A stretch of DNA of 64,000 nucleotides from Gigaspora rosea. Taxonomy: Eukaryota; Glomeromycota; Glomeromycetes; Diversisporales; Gigasporaceae. Position numbers and translations under genes: made by a program. Location: positions 158,492 through 222,491 of the forward strand of contig QKWP01000271.1 of NCBI GenBank assembly GCA_003550325.1, in the 5' to 3' direction. Shown here piece by piece: positions 24,546 to 36,552 of the stretch. Positions within the stretch are counted from its first letter, which is position 1, and the number at the start of each line of letters is the position of its first letter. A model generated the notes under the pieces. That model was not told the DNA's origin and did not search any database. It saw only the letters and a list, made by a program, of their open reading frames with translations.

Positions 24546-25948
24546 ATCGAAGAAGAGATCAATTATGCACAGTCGGTATAATGCAATAGTATACTGAGTA
24601 AGGTAATAATGAGCATGAGTAATAAGGTAAATACATATAGTGATATGAGAGTCAAGGTCGTATGTCCAATTTATGATGTAATAATGTGAGCCAAAAAATG
24701 TATATAAGTGAAGCGAAAAGAATAAAGTATAGTTAGTTTCCCTTTCCTTAAGTAATAAACAACATTGAACGAATAAATATAATAAATATAATATACTTGC
24801 CTTAGCTTGCAATTGAGATCGGTTGTAACCGAAGTATTAGTGCTCGCCGTTTGGATTAGGATGTTTTGTGGCGAAAGTCACAAATTTACCTGTGACACTA
24901 CTCTACTAATGGAAATCACTAAGGTTATGATATTCAATATGTTTCTTGACATTTTTCCACCTTCTTATCGATTGGCTTTTCCTAGTGCATCTTTTTTAAA
25001 AAAGCCTTTTTGATAATTTTATTAAGCTAAAATAATGACGAAAATTAATAAAGATTTTAAAAATTATTTTCGACATTCAATAATTCATATTATTTGGCAT
25101 TGTATACTACAGTATAGTTTCACTTCACATCGCTGAATTTGTTTTTGTTTTCATTTTCATTTGTTTTGGCATTTGCAATATCACATTATTAATAATTTTG
25201 AATTGTACATATTTAAACACGAATTATTTCAACTTCCTCATTAATGGTAAGCTTTCTTAGTGTCGAATTGACAATATACAGTAGCAAGTCAATTATTATT
25301 GTCCATGCTTATCTTTTATCAATTAATGTCGACGTTTATTTTCAAATTTCATAATAATGAAATTTATGTCGATTGCATTTTCATTGCTTTCAAATAAAAA
25401 ACTTTATGTTTCAATTTTACTGCAGTAGTTTTTAAAATGTTTAACACAGAAACTTTTTTATGAAAGCATACAAAGTCTTCAGTTGTAATATAAAAATTAT
25501 AATATTTAGAGTATTTAGATAATGATTATTATTTTTTTTTTTTACTGCCATTATACTTAAGTAAAAACGATTATTAACATTATTGATTGAATTAAAAAGT
25601 AACAGATTTTTGAGCGATGCTTATTTCGTGCAGTAAAATGTGTGAGCTATTGCTAAGTTATTAGCTGAAGCAAAGTTTCGCTTTTACGCTTACCAGTTAC
25701 AGATTTAAAATTGAATCATTAACTAAATGAAAATTGTTCCTTAGCAATTATGTTGGTCATACATGACCCTTACATAGATAATAGTTATTTACTTTCGTCA
25801 TTCCACTGTCACTCACGTGACAATAACATTAAGTAGTAGCTAGCATGAATGGCTAGTTCATACTGCATTAAAGGAACGAACCAACTATATCGATGTTAAT
25901 GATGGATAATCATATTGTCTCCTATGCATTCAATAACTGTATACAGTA
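24546..25948. other. Spacer downstream of the hAT relic
   Basis: 24580-24830 has TATATAAG at about 24700 and several AATAAA-type signals near 24780, an LTR-like combination. No matching second copy, primer-binding site or gag/pol frame was found. A 68-codon frame (24807-25013) has no recognised domain. The rest is plain A+T-rich sequence. Confidence 0.35.
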
Positions 25949-27502
25949 TTACATTTGTTTATCAATAAATTTTAGAGTTAAAATACTTGCAATAACGAAT
26001 ATTATTAAAGAAATGATACTGCCAATAATGGCACCAATAATTATGCTAGTGTTTTTAGAATCGGAACTTGTATTGCTTGAGCTTGTAGTAGTTGAGACTG
26101 GTTTGGTAGTTGTAATAGTTGTAGTTTTTGGGGTGAATTCAGTGACCCATTTATAGGAATCTTTCTGGCTTACGTCTAACATAAATATTTTTGATGAAAG
26201 AGTACCATTACCAAATTCACCTTTTGAATATATAAAGGTTAGTAAGTTTAAATAATTAATAAATAACGGTATGTAACAGTATAATGGTAATTAAACTTTT
26301 ACCAAAAGAAACAATCATATACTTATCCACTAATGTTGCAGTATGAAGCATAAGAGTTAGATTAACAATTGGGTTTAAAATTTTTCCAATTGACCATTGG
26401 ATCGTTGTGATATCTAAGATCCACAGATCTCCCAAAACTGTTAAACTACTATAACCGCCGAAAATTATAATACGTCCGTCGGAGGCTTTGAATTTAAATG
26501 ATGAATCAAAAAGCTTTTATACTTAAACATTTATTGAGAAACTTTATACTTAAAACATTTACTGATATTGTTAAATAACATACTTAATACGGCTGAAAAG
26601 TCTGCACGAACAGGAGGAGTTGGGCCCGATATACTCTAATATCAGATTTAAATTATCAGATGCTAAAAAATAAGAATATTATATATTATTCATTTATTAC
26701 ATACCAAATTTGTCCATATATCAGATTTTGTATTATATAACGGTAACTATGGAATTGTCGATCAATAAAAGCTAAAAAATCAATTTTATTAAAAGATAAA
26801 ACTTACATTATTCATTGCCATATGCGCATTTGGGGCACCAAAAGCAGTAGAATTAAATCCACCAATATATAAAATATTTCCATCAGGCAAAGTTACCGCA
26901 CTATAACCAAACATAGATAAAGGTGCATTTGTTGCATTGCTTAAACTCCATGTTAATTTTAATGTATTGAATATCCAAAAACCATTTATTCTATAAGTTT
27001 CATTAAAGTTTCCACTAAAAATTGCAATCAACCCATTATGAAAATTAGCACATGAAATACGAGTTCTATTTATGGGTACATTTCCAACAGATGTGATATT
27101 AATCCATTGCTGTTTATTTGTATCAAATTGATTAACGAATGATTGATTAGCATATAAATCACCACTAGAATGTGAAAAACCGCCAAAAATAAAAATCATT
27201 TTGTTATTTTTTCCACCAATACACGCTGTAGCACCAGTTTTCAAAGGACCGCCAGTATAAGTAAGGTCAACCCATGGTATTGAATCATTATCTTTTGATG
27301 TAAATGGCTTAGAGACATCTAAATAAAAAAATTCATTCGTAATCTTATTCAAAAGACCATTATATTTAAGTCCACCACTAAAATAGAGCTTATTATCAAT
27401 AAGGACAGATGAATGCCATGCTCTTCCATTTGGAATAAAAACAGCAAAAGTATAAGTAAAATTTAGTAGAAAAGTGAAAATATAAAAATTAAACAGTAGC
27501 AT
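25949..27502 (-). CDS. Kelch-repeat type I membrane protein, five exons
   Basis: Exons (minus): 27502-26807, 26746-26705, 26635-26584, 26485-26303, 26220-25949. All introns are GT..AG, 61-99 nt, and phases fit; the product is 414 aa. The ATG at 27502 is chosen over an upstream TTG because it begins a good signal peptide (about aa 1-20, MLLFNFYIFTFLLNFTYTFA). A Kelch/galactose-oxidase-like beta-propeller follows, with repeats such as HSSVLIDNKLYFSGG, FGYSAVTLPDGNILYIGG, SAVLTSDGRIIIFGG and HTATLVDKYMIVSFG. Next is a Ser/Thr-rich stalk (about 354-383) and one membrane helix (about 384-408) with a very short cytoplasmic tail. Kelch propellers usually bind other proteins or glycans; the ligand cannot be told from sequence. 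A TATA-like box lies 90 bp upstream. Intact by every check possible here. Confidence 0.9.
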
Positions 27503-27585
27503 AATTATACAATGTGCCAAATTAAATTTTTTGGAGAAATGTGAAAATATAAAAATTAAGCAGCAGTATAATTATTCAATGAGCT
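27474..27585 (-). repeat. Tandem duplication of the Kelch start region
   Basis: The ~45-bp segment coding the first residues (27474-27518) recurs with few changes at 27540-27585, 66 bp upstream. The outer copy lacks an open frame into the gene, so it lengthens the 5' leader rather than the protein. Confidence 0.8.
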
Positions 27586-27590
27586 AAACT

Positions 27591-27600
27591 AAATATATAC
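27591..27600 (-). promoter_or_regulatory. TATA-like box of the Kelch gene
   Basis: Reads GTATATATTT on the minus strand, about 90 bp before the ATG. In such A+T-rich DNA a chance match is easy, so the assignment rests on position only. Confidence 0.35.
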
Positions 27601-28274
27601 AAAACTATATAACTATTTTATAGTGATTTATAAATGTAAAAGATTGTAACGTGATTAACCGATTTGATACTTTGTTTAACTCAATTTCAAATCAAATATC
27701 ATAACTTGATTTGAAACAAACTATAATGATAATGACTCTTATTCAATATTTAATTAACAAAAGTGCCTTACAAGGCGTTGGATGTTTTAGGTTTTAATTG
27801 CGATTACAAACTAAGATTATGTTAAGTGAAATTAAACTTTTAAACTTTGAGACCTCGAATTGCATTAACCATCTAAGAAATGATTTTGGTGATTTTTAAT
27901 TTATGAATCTATATTATGACATAATAATGTCATAATGATATTATGATCGAAATAATTTACAAGGAACTTTTTTAAATTCTTTCGAAAATACATTCAGAAA
28001 AAATAACATTATTCTTTAATAATCAGCAAAATACAATAATTGGAAGATTAATTTCGACAGTTAGAAACACTTGAGCGTTACTTCGGTGTGTAACTGTATA
28101 TCATGTATGTATTTAGTATTGATGTAACTCAATTCTCTAACATTTATATGAATTTGGATAAGATTTTTTTTCCAAACGAAATTTTTGCCAGGCAGATAAA
28201 TTGATAATCACGAATATATACTAGAATAAATCATATGTATGTGTGCATACATGTGTAACTATGCATTGATGTTT
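27601..28274. other. Upstream region of the Kelch gene
   Basis: A+T-rich, no frames. Repeated ATTATGACATAATAATGTCATAATG-like palindromic sequence at 27910-27950 is a small hairpin of the form ATTATGACATAAT. Confidence 0.45.
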
Positions 28275-28325
28275 CATTGTTGTTATTAGGGTAGCTGCAC
28301 GATGCGGTCGCACTAAAACCAGGAG
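28275..28325 (-). repeat. Conserved short motif with covarying hairpin, copy 1
   Basis: On the minus strand it reads CCTGGTTTTAGTGCGACC, then GCATCGTGCAGCTACCC. Near-identical copies lie at 63262 and 49310 on the plus strand, with a 3' half near 46870. The core is a small stem (CGA..TCG) whose bases differ but stay paired between copies. Confidence 0.65.
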
Positions 28326-28734
28326 CGTTGCATATCACAGAGTTAGACAGTTACGGATATACTTATTACCTTGCTAAACTGGTTAAATTTATAAACGTCT
28401 AGCTTGGAACAAAACACACACTGAAACAACTTTCATGAGTAAGTATCTTTGCTTCTCTTCTCTTTATTCGTTACAATCAAAGGACTAACTTTTGCTCTTT
28501 CTATTTATATTAATTCTGCGATTACATATATTGTGTAACACTTTATACTTCTCTATATTTTACTTTTTTTCATTGTAATAAAATAAGCTCTTAAATTCTA
28601 CTAATAAAATCGTCTTTGTTACGGTGATCGATGATCACAATAACGTTGCCCAACATTATAATACTTGTCATAATTCTGGTTGACTTTATTGCCAAATGAG
28701 CCGTTAGAATTTATTTTCATTCTATCTGCTTTGT

Positions 28735-29110
28735 TAGGCCATGCAAAGTTGATTTTTCGTTTTGCATTACATGAATCTCAAAATTCGGGACGGACGGACG
28801 GATTTTTTTTTTTTTTTAATTTACTGCAAATAAAATAATGTTCACATTTAACTGATAATGTTATACGAGGTTAATTTTCATTTTACACAACAAGGAATCA
28901 AAAAACTGGGACGGCAGTCATATTTTTCCTGTCAGTCCTATCGGACAATTACGGGAAATTAAGGTCACCGTCGGGTGACACCGGATGAAAATAGTTGCCA
29001 TAAATCGAACAATTGGCACAATTGGGAACTAAAAAAAAAAAAAAGAAAGAAAGAAAAATCGAAAAAATTGAAAAAATGGGACGGCGGGTAATGCGTATGA
29101 AATACAGTAT
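28735..29110 (-). repeat. Family R, inverted copy
   Basis: Reverse complement of 11390-11760: GGGACGGACGGACGG, GACGGCAGTCATATTTTTCC, GTCGGGTGACACC, ATTGGCACAATTGG, an A-run and GGGACGGCGGGTAATGCG. The open frame 29156-28965 lies in it and is an artefact. Confidence 0.75.
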
Positions 29111-29379
29111 TTATAGCAAATACATAACAAAATTTGTACCTAAGCTTTATACTCAATTAATTTCAAGGGCCTAATATTTTTATACTTCGTTTTTTTTCAT
29201 ATACAATAAATAACTAAATTATTTTATTTAAATTATAATATATAATGTAAATTTTTTAATAAATTCTTTAAAAATATCTTGTTTTGATTAATAAATTGTA
29301 AAGTTCACATCTCTGCCCGATATTAGAAGTTGTCTATCCACATTGGACACCCCATATATGACTTGCATAATAATTAACA

Positions 29380-29700
29380 TTATCTATATTTAATTCTCTT
29401 AAATCGGTCAGACCAAATTGGAGAACCGTCAGGATCACTATCTTCATTGGTATCTTTAATACCAAGTTTGTGTTTGTCTTTATTTGGATGCCTAGAAATT
29501 GGATGATTCGAACAAATTGTCATTATTCTTAACTTGGAATTGGTATATTATTTTAGAAGTTTCCACCAGTCCACACTGTGTATGATGAGTAATAGAAATG
29601 CGTTGTAGAATAAATCATTGATAACACACATTGAGTCAAAAATATCTTTACGATGTTCCTTATAGCACAATTGACTTATGTGATCGTTCGTATTGCATGT
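29380..29700 (-). pseudogene. Unrecognised coding relic or exon
   Basis: One minus-strand frame runs 106 codons with a single TAA (29550-29548). The translation has normal amino-acid variety: HISQLCYKEHRKDIFDS, NAFLLLIIHSVDWWK, then after the stop HPNKDKHKLGI and NEDSDPDGSPIWSDRFKRIK. Such composition is unusual for random A+T DNA here. No family is recognised and no start or splice partners were found. It could be a piece of a transposon gene or a host exon. Confidence 0.3.
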
Positions 29701-29819
29701 TGTGTTTAGAAAAAAATTCGGAAATCAAATAATCTATTATTTTTATACTATTAAAAAAAAGTTAGTAAATACGAAATAGAATATTAAATAGCTAATACTA
29801 TGTTGCTTATTATGAAAAG

Positions 29820-30130
29820 TCACCTGGTTCCGACTCGACACTTCCAAAAGCTAGTACAGACTAACACTTGCCAAAGGACCAGTTAACTGGGTCCAACTCA
29901 CTCGCCAAAGAGCCAGTATTACTTAGACACTCTTATTAAGCAACACGAAGCTGCCAATTGCGAACTTAGACCTCTTATCAAGCCATATAACACTAATAGT
30001 TGATTAGACATCTTCTGGAAGCCAATACAGACAAACAAAGATCCTCCTGTACTGTAATAAGCCAAGGTTGCTACTCTATTAAGGAAAGCTCATAACTGAT
30101 TACTTATACATAACCAGTAGACCCAATGTC
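29820..30130. repeat. Degenerate ~50-bp repeats
   Basis: Imperfect units share GCCAATACAGAC / GCCAGTATTACTTAGACA, TTAGACATCT and AGCAACAC / AGCCAA phrases. Composition is balanced compared with the flanks. Non-coding on both strands. Confidence 0.4.
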
Positions 30131-32190
30131 ATAAGCAACCTTTTGTTTCCAAAACGTTCACAAACATAATACTAACCTTTGTTGGTTCGTTAGCATGTCA
30201 ACAAATGTTTTTTTATTAATGTTGAGAAGTTGAAAACTAAAATATAATTTGTATTTTTTGAACATGAAGGTTTTGTTTATCATTATTACTGTATTTTTAT
30301 TATTATTATTATTATTATAAACTAGCAATAATAACATTGACCAGTTGTTCTTAATTGTATAAAACAGGCCAGCCATAAATATAAATAATTTGCAATTATC
30401 ATTACTGTGAAAACAATAGATCAAGATCTTTTCTGTACGCAGGTGAGAAAACTATTTTTTAATTCACTCTATTTAGTGATTGGACCTGTTTATCTGACAA
30501 TCTGGAAACCAGCATTTTAATGTAGTTACAGAATAAAATTATGCATATCCGGTTAATCTGGTTTTGTATTCCAGAAAGGATGTTCCAAAAAGATGGCTAA
30601 TTTTTATAGATAACTAGAACATGATTATGTGGGCACTTTGCTGCCTATATGCTAATAGTAACAGATTTATTGGTTTTATTTAAGCTATTCAATTTCATTA
30701 ATACTTACTATTATTTTACTTTTAGAGTTCTATTTATTTGAGATAAGTTATTTATGTTTATATTATCTTGCTTAGTTTGGTTGAGATATAATTGTTAGAT
30801 GGAACTTAAGATATTAATTAGGTAGTTTTGAACAATTGATATTATACATCTAACAATTCTAGCTGAGGTGTAAATATTATTAAAAAATAATATACTTAAG
30901 CCTACAATATTTTTAATTTACAAAACTCTTTCTGATAATCATTTGGTCCAAATTTCTGACAAAAGAAAAAAACAAAAAGTTTCTTGTTGATAAGTTGTCT
31001 ATATGTTATGTATAGTAGGATAACACAAAAATATAGTTTTTATAAAGGTTAATGGCTCCCTCTTCTGGGACTCCTTTGTATATTCGGCATGCAAGCCAGA
31101 AGCATTCTCTTACAAGATAACTGGCAGGAGGTGGTGCCCTTGAACAGAAAATTTTGGTAGAGATATAAATATAGTGTCTTCGCCGACAAAGGTTTTTGTA
31201 GTAAAACAGTAGTGAACAAGAGTTTTATCTTTTTATACTTTCCTTCAAGTTTGTTTCAAGCGTCGTCTTTCGCATCTTTGGATTTTTCGAAATTTTGCCA
31301 AAAAGTGGGCATTCTAGCTTACCCCCAAAAGATCAGCAGTGTTTACTCCTTCCAAATTGGGTATGCATCCCCAAACTGGAACTGGCACCATCACGAGTGA
31401 GTTTGGTTATCAAATAAACAATAAATGACATATTATAGAATCTTGGAAGGCATGTGAAGAATTTCTTACTTGGTCACAGAGTTCAAAACATAGTTTTTTG
31501 TTCTTTTTTGTACATATAACACTTTGGTAGATATAGTCTATGCAATGTTATATAATTTTTACAGTTTAGAGTAAGCTTAATAACACCTTCATAGTGTTAT
31601 CCTATATCCACTTCTTCAAAAATATTAGGTAACTAGAGTGATCTTAGACAGTGAACACTTTGTATAACTTCAAACTTTGTTACTGTGGTATATCTAAGTC
31701 AGTATGGCATTTTTAAGAAAACTTAACAAAGAAGATTTAAGGCAATTTGCAATTATGAAAGAGGCTACAATTAAAAGTATATGAGGATACTAATAACTGT
31801 TTGATTTGTGTAGTTAATAGTTGTTTTATTTATTGAAAGAGTATGAGGACTCGATGATGAACTTGGGGTCCATATTGGCCGCTTTTATACTTTTTGAATT
31901 TTTACAAATGTAACGGTAATATCTTCTACATGTGTAATATATACTACAACTACTATTAATAAAATATATAGTATAACTAGTATAAATATAATATATGTAA
32001 TAAATAATATATATGTGATAAATAAAATATCTAGAATATATGCTATAAATATGACATCTTTCAGATATGTCAGATCTACGATTTTTGTCCGCAGCAATCT
32101 CCTAGCCAATCAGATTGCTGATCTATTAATAAGTATAGAAGTAAATGTTTGACAACTCTTATCTTGGCAACCAGAGGTCGTACATGGACG
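30131..32190. other. Spacer; weak coding-like segment at 31212-31400
   Basis: Mostly A+T-rich. Around 31290-31350 a segment (CCAAAAAGTGGGCATTCT, GCTTACCCC, AAGATCAGCAGTGTTTAC) resembles the reverse complement of 35695-35765, so both are fragments of one dispersed sequence. ATA-rich low-complexity sequence at 31920-32070 yields only artefact frames. Confidence 0.4.
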
Positions 32191-32194
32191 TTCT

Positions 32195-32888
32195 ATAGCT
32201 CATTCGAACTGTCTCGGCGAGCTGAGTCGAATGGTGGTGGTTTCATCGAATTCGAATTACTGGTTCAAAAGTTATGCCCATTTTTGTGATGTTTTATAGG
32301 TCAACAATAGTCTATTTTTTCTTTGCTTTTTCTTTGGGTTTTCTTTTTTTTATTTTTTTCTTGGATGTATAATTTTGGTTTTTGGTTAATTTTGTTGGTA
32401 TTTAGTTTTGTCCCCCTATTTTAATTTTCCTCTTGTTTTTATTCTTCTTTATGAGAAGCTCAGAAAAGGAGTTTTTGAAGGAGTAGGTTATAAAGCATAG
32501 TTGGTTTGTAACTATAGCTAACAAATTTTTTTTTGGCGTATACGTAAGTCGATGCAGCTGATTGCATCTGGGCAAAATTTTATTTGTAGCCAGATGAGGT
32601 CAAAGACTGTTGATTGTAATGTATTAAAAAGAAATTTTTAGTAATAAAATCTATAAGAATTCGGCAAGACTGCCAAAGTCGTAAAAATATATATATATAT
32701 TTTTAATTTAGGGTGATTTTTCTTATATCATGTTGAAGATTCTTGAATTTGAAATGAAATCTTTGTGATTTAAAAAAGTCGATTTTTCATGAACTATTAA
32801 TCAATAATTACATAATTTTAGGACTATTCGATTTATCTCAATAAGACGACAAAATCATTTAATTCTGATCGATAGTTCATGAGAAAAT
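32195..32888 (+). repeat. Two copies of the CTCANTGAG palindromic module
   Basis: At 32195-32275: CTCGGCGAGCTGAGTCGAA, TTTCATCGAATTCGAATT, ACTGGTTCAAAAGTTAT. At 32777-32888: a full mirrored form with centre ATCTCAATAAGAC and arms TTTTTCATGAACTATTAAT / CTGATCGATAGTTCATGAG. No clear element ends surround them. Confidence 0.6.
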
Positions 32889-32986
32889 TAATTTCTTGTA
32901 AATATTCTTTTTTTAATTAGATTTATTACTTTATCTAGCAAAAGTCTATGTGTTAGAATATTTATTAATTTGTATATTTAAATTAG

Positions 32987-34739
32987 AGAAATGTTATTGC
33001 CACCCCCTATTTTTGTTAATACCACCCTATCCGGCCTCCTGCCCTACTTCTGGCCTTCTTCTAGCCTAAATCATATGCCCCAGGCCACAAAACAAGGTCA
33101 TATGACCAATAAAAATTTGGCTCAAAGCTATTTAGTTACTGGTGCATAGTTTGTGTAACCTTATTATCCAATCAAATTATAGTACCGGAATTATAAGATT
33201 TTTCAATAAAATCTTAAAATTCACAAAATTTTACTAATTAATTCTAACATTATGCACTAAGTAAACTTGCTAAGCACCAAAAAATACATCAGAACGGCAT
33301 AATTATTTTTATATTACTTGAAATTTAGAGAATAGATGCATAATTTTGGATTTTTGATCAAAAAAGTCAAATTTAAGCATCTTTTCTCCAAATTTCAAGT
33401 AAAATGAAAACAATTCTGCTGTTTTGATGTGTTTTTAGATGCTAAACAAGTTTACTTAGTGCATAAAGTTAGAATCAATTAGTAAAATTTTGTGAATCAT
33501 AAGATTTTATAGAATTTTATTAATAAAATTCTATAAAATCTTATGATTCACAAAATTTTACTAATTAATTCTAACTTTATGCACTAAATAAACTTGTAAA
33601 GCATCTAAAAATACACCAAATCGGTATAATTATTTTTTATTTTACTTGAAATTTGGAAAATAGATGCATAATTTTGGATTTTTGATCAAAAAAGTCAAAA
33701 TTATGCATTTATTCTCCAAATCTTAAGTAAAATAAAAATAATTCGGCTGTTTTGATGTATTTTTAGATGCTAAACAAGTTTACTTAGTGCATAAAGTTAG
33801 AATTAATTAGTAAAATTTTGTGAATCATAAGATTTTATAGAATTTTATTAATAAAATTCTATAAAATCTTATGATTCACAAAATTTTACTAATTAATTCT
33901 AACTTTATGCACTAAATAAACTTGTAAAGCATCTAAAAATACACCAAATCGGTATAATTATTTTTTATTTTACTTGAAATTTGGAAAATAGATGCATAAT
34001 TTTGGATTTTTGATCAAAAAAGTCAAAATTATGCATTTATTCTCCAAATCTTAAGTAAAATAAAAATAATTCTGCTGTTTTGATGTATTTTTAGATGCTA
34101 AACAAGTTTACTTAGTGCATAAAGTTAGAATTAATTAGTAAAATTTTGTGAATAATAAGATTTTATAGAATTTTATTAATAAAATTCTATAAAATCTTAT
34201 GATTCACAAAATTTTACTAATTAATTCTAACTTTATGCACTAAGTAAACTTGTTTATTATCTAAAAATACATCAAAACAGCAGAATTGTTTTTATTTTAC
34301 TTGAAATTTGGAGAAAAGATATTTAAATTTGACTTTTTTGATCAAAAATCCAAAATTATGCATCTATTCTCTAAATTTCAAGTAAAATAAAAATAATTAT
34401 GCCGATCTGATGTATTTTTATGCGCTTAACAAGTTTAGTTAGTGCATAATATTAGAATTAATTAGTAAAATTTTGTGAATTATAAGATTTTATATAGAAT
34501 TTTATTAATAAAATTCTATAAAATTTTATGATTCCAGTACTATAATTTGATTGGATAATAAGGTTACACAAACTATGAACCACAAATTTGTATTACTAAG
34601 TAACTTAGACAAAATTTTTATTGGTCATGTGATCTTGTTTTGTGGTTTGGGTCATATGATTTAGGCCAGAAATTGGGCCGGAAGTTGGGCCAAAGGCCGG
34701 ATGAAGTGGCATTAACAAGCAGTGGCAATAACAGTTCCC
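32987..34739. mobile_element. 1,753-bp fold-back element with four tandem palindromes
   Basis: The 8-bp duplication TTAAATTA flanks it exactly (32979-32986, 34740-34747). Ends GAGAAATGTTATTGCC and GGCAATAACAGTTCCC are inverted. Outer arms of ~200 bp (to about 33200 and from about 34530) pair. Between them lie four units with a 327-328-bp period (anchor CTAACTTTATGCACTAA near 33244, 33571, 33899, 34227). Each unit is itself a palindrome about a TTTTTGATCAAAAAAGTC centre, and neighbouring units meet at a second palindrome (AATTTTATTAATAAAATT). There are no open frames. An 8-bp target site fits hAT or MULE mobilisation. Confidence 0.92.
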
Positions 34740-34747
34740 TTAAATTA

Positions 34748-35610
34748 TTTGAATTAATTTTGATTTAAAAATTGTATAATACTTTATTTAAAAAATAATT
34801 ATTTTTTAATAAATATACTGTATTTTTTTTTGTAATTTTGCAAGTATAATAAATCTATATGGGAATAACTCTAGTAGTAACTAAATTGATCAAATATATA
34901 TTGATTGTAATAGCCAAAATTGTCTTATTCTTTCATTCAACAGACCCACCAAATATGTGATCATAATTCTACTATATGTTTGATCTGGTAATAGATAATT
35001 CAAAACAAAAACTTTTATATATATTGAGAACTATTTTTGTATCAGCGATCTTGCCTTTTTTTATTATGAACAGCGCAGTCTTAGCTGCCTTGTACAAGTA
35101 CAAAATATGACTACTAACATTCTATATAAAAAAGATTCTTCAAGCAATAACTAAGTTACCTGCCCAAAGCAATCTGCTATACCAACCATTTATCTCAATC
35201 CAGTCTTAGAATTTATCTTCTGATTTTATTCTGTCAATTACTGACTGGTGTTGGATACCATATCAAGACCGCCTTTCTTTTCTCAAAATTTTAACTTTTT
35301 CACAAAGAGCACATAAGAAAAATGGTGAAGATAAAAGCAAAAACAAAAAGAAAATGACAAAATATAAAAGGGAAAAAAACAAAAAATGGGGAAAAAGGGA
35401 AAACGAAAGAAAAAAAAAACAGAAAAAGAAAAAAAAAGAAAGAAAACAAAAAGGTATAGTCAAAATCTACACTAAACTCATAAAAATTATATAGCATAGT
35501 CAATACAATCTCAGCGCTGTATTACAATGAAGAATGTAACTATGTAATCTATATCTTCTACGAGGTTGAGATCCACTAAGCGAAAATTTATTTAATTCCA
35601 TCCTTCCAAC
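34748..35610. other. Spacer with a purine-rich tract
   Basis: 34748-35270 is A+T-rich with nothing recognised. 35280-35470 is a purine-rich strand (GAAAAAGGGAAAACG type), whose minus-strand Phe/Leu-rich frames are artefacts of composition. Confidence 0.5.
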
Positions 35611-35611
35611 A

Positions 35612-35845
35612 TTAGTACTTCGCCAAAAACACGTTGTCACCTGGCAGCATTGTGAGCATGTCACTTCTCGTGACTTTATGCACTAGAGTTTCCATTCTCA
35701 AATGTAAACAATGTTGATCTTCTGGAGTGGGTAAGCCAAAATCGCCACTTTTTGGAAATATTTTTGATAAAACCGAGTAGAAGGCCAATACACAAGTTTC
35801 ACTTGTAGAGAGAAAGGAGTGTGGGTTCTTCTTTATCAACTTCAT
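35612..35845 (-). pseudogene. Unrecognised coding-like fragment, repeated elsewhere
   Basis: A 77-codon frame with normal composition, including LSKIFPKSGDFGLPTPED and TRSDMLTMLPGDNVF. The central part is similar at DNA level to 31290-31350. No family is recognised. Recurrence suggests a fragment of a mobile element or gene family rather than a free-standing gene. Confidence 0.3.
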
Positions 35846-35894
35846 ATGCCCTTACTTTCACCTTATGGTGGACACCCCAGGAAGGCTCTTCCTA

Positions 35895-36029
35895 CTACCG
35901 GTGAGTGATAAACTCTAAACTTGTCAGCAGACAGTCTATTAACTTTGTCTCTAAACGACAAGTGCCGTAAAGCAGTGAGTGATAAACTCTAAGGCTACTA
36001 GCAAGATAGTCAATTAACTCTATCCCTAA
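35895..36029 (+). repeat. ~70-bp tandem duplication
   Basis: GTGAGTGATAAACTCTAA is followed by a variable stretch and GTCTATTAACTTTGTCTCTAAA. The block recurs once with TAGTCAATTAACTCTATCCC. It abuts the left end of the MITE at 36034. Confidence 0.75.
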
Positions 36030-36033
36030 ATAA

Positions 36034-36549
36034 GGGGGCATCCATAAATAATGTTATGTACCCCCTCATAGTAGCACTGGACCCCCCTACTATATAAAAA
36101 AATTTTTCAAAATCCGTATGTTTATATATAAGATTTTACAAAAACTTGAATATATTGTGATACAGTAATCCGATTTGGATAATTTAGATACGATTCGATT
36201 CATCGCAGTGAGACGAATCCAATGATACCAAAATCATTTCATTTGGATCACTGGATCAGTAGTTATTCACAAAAAACTATGGATTTTATAGTCATTTTAT
36301 AAGAAAACATAATAACCAATAGTATTTGGCCAAGAAAATTTGATCCAGTAATCCAAATGAAATGAAATTGGTACCATTCGACTTCTCTCACCAAGACGAA
36401 TCGAATGGTACCAAAATCATTAAATTTGGACTACTGGTTCAATTTTTACTAAAAAAATTACGTTATATTTTTTTGACCCCCCTACTTATTGAGAAAACGT
36501 TATTGTTTGTCCAACCCCCTCTTGTATAATGTTATTTATGGATGCCCCC
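36034..36549. mobile_element. PIF/Harbinger-type MITE (516 bp), TAA target site
   Basis: Ends GGGGGCATCCATAAATAA and TTATTTATGGATGCCCCC are inverted, with a further match (ATGTTAT / ATAATGTTAT) inside. TAA flanks both ends (36031-36033, 36550-36552). A three-base TWA target and G-run ends fit PIF/Harbinger. The interior has no frame but carries two CTCANTGAG palindromic modules (about 36150-36270 and 36337-36452). Confidence 0.88.
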
Positions 36550-36552
36550 TAA

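Noticed and set aside
24580..24830. Possible solo LTR (TATATAAG plus AATAAA)
   Set aside because: No second copy, no TG..CA ends with target duplication, no primer-binding site; A+T richness gives such signals by chance.
35263..35503. Phe/Leu-rich minus-strand frames that look like a membrane protein
   Set aside because: They arise from a purine-rich tract; two overlapping frames are equally open.
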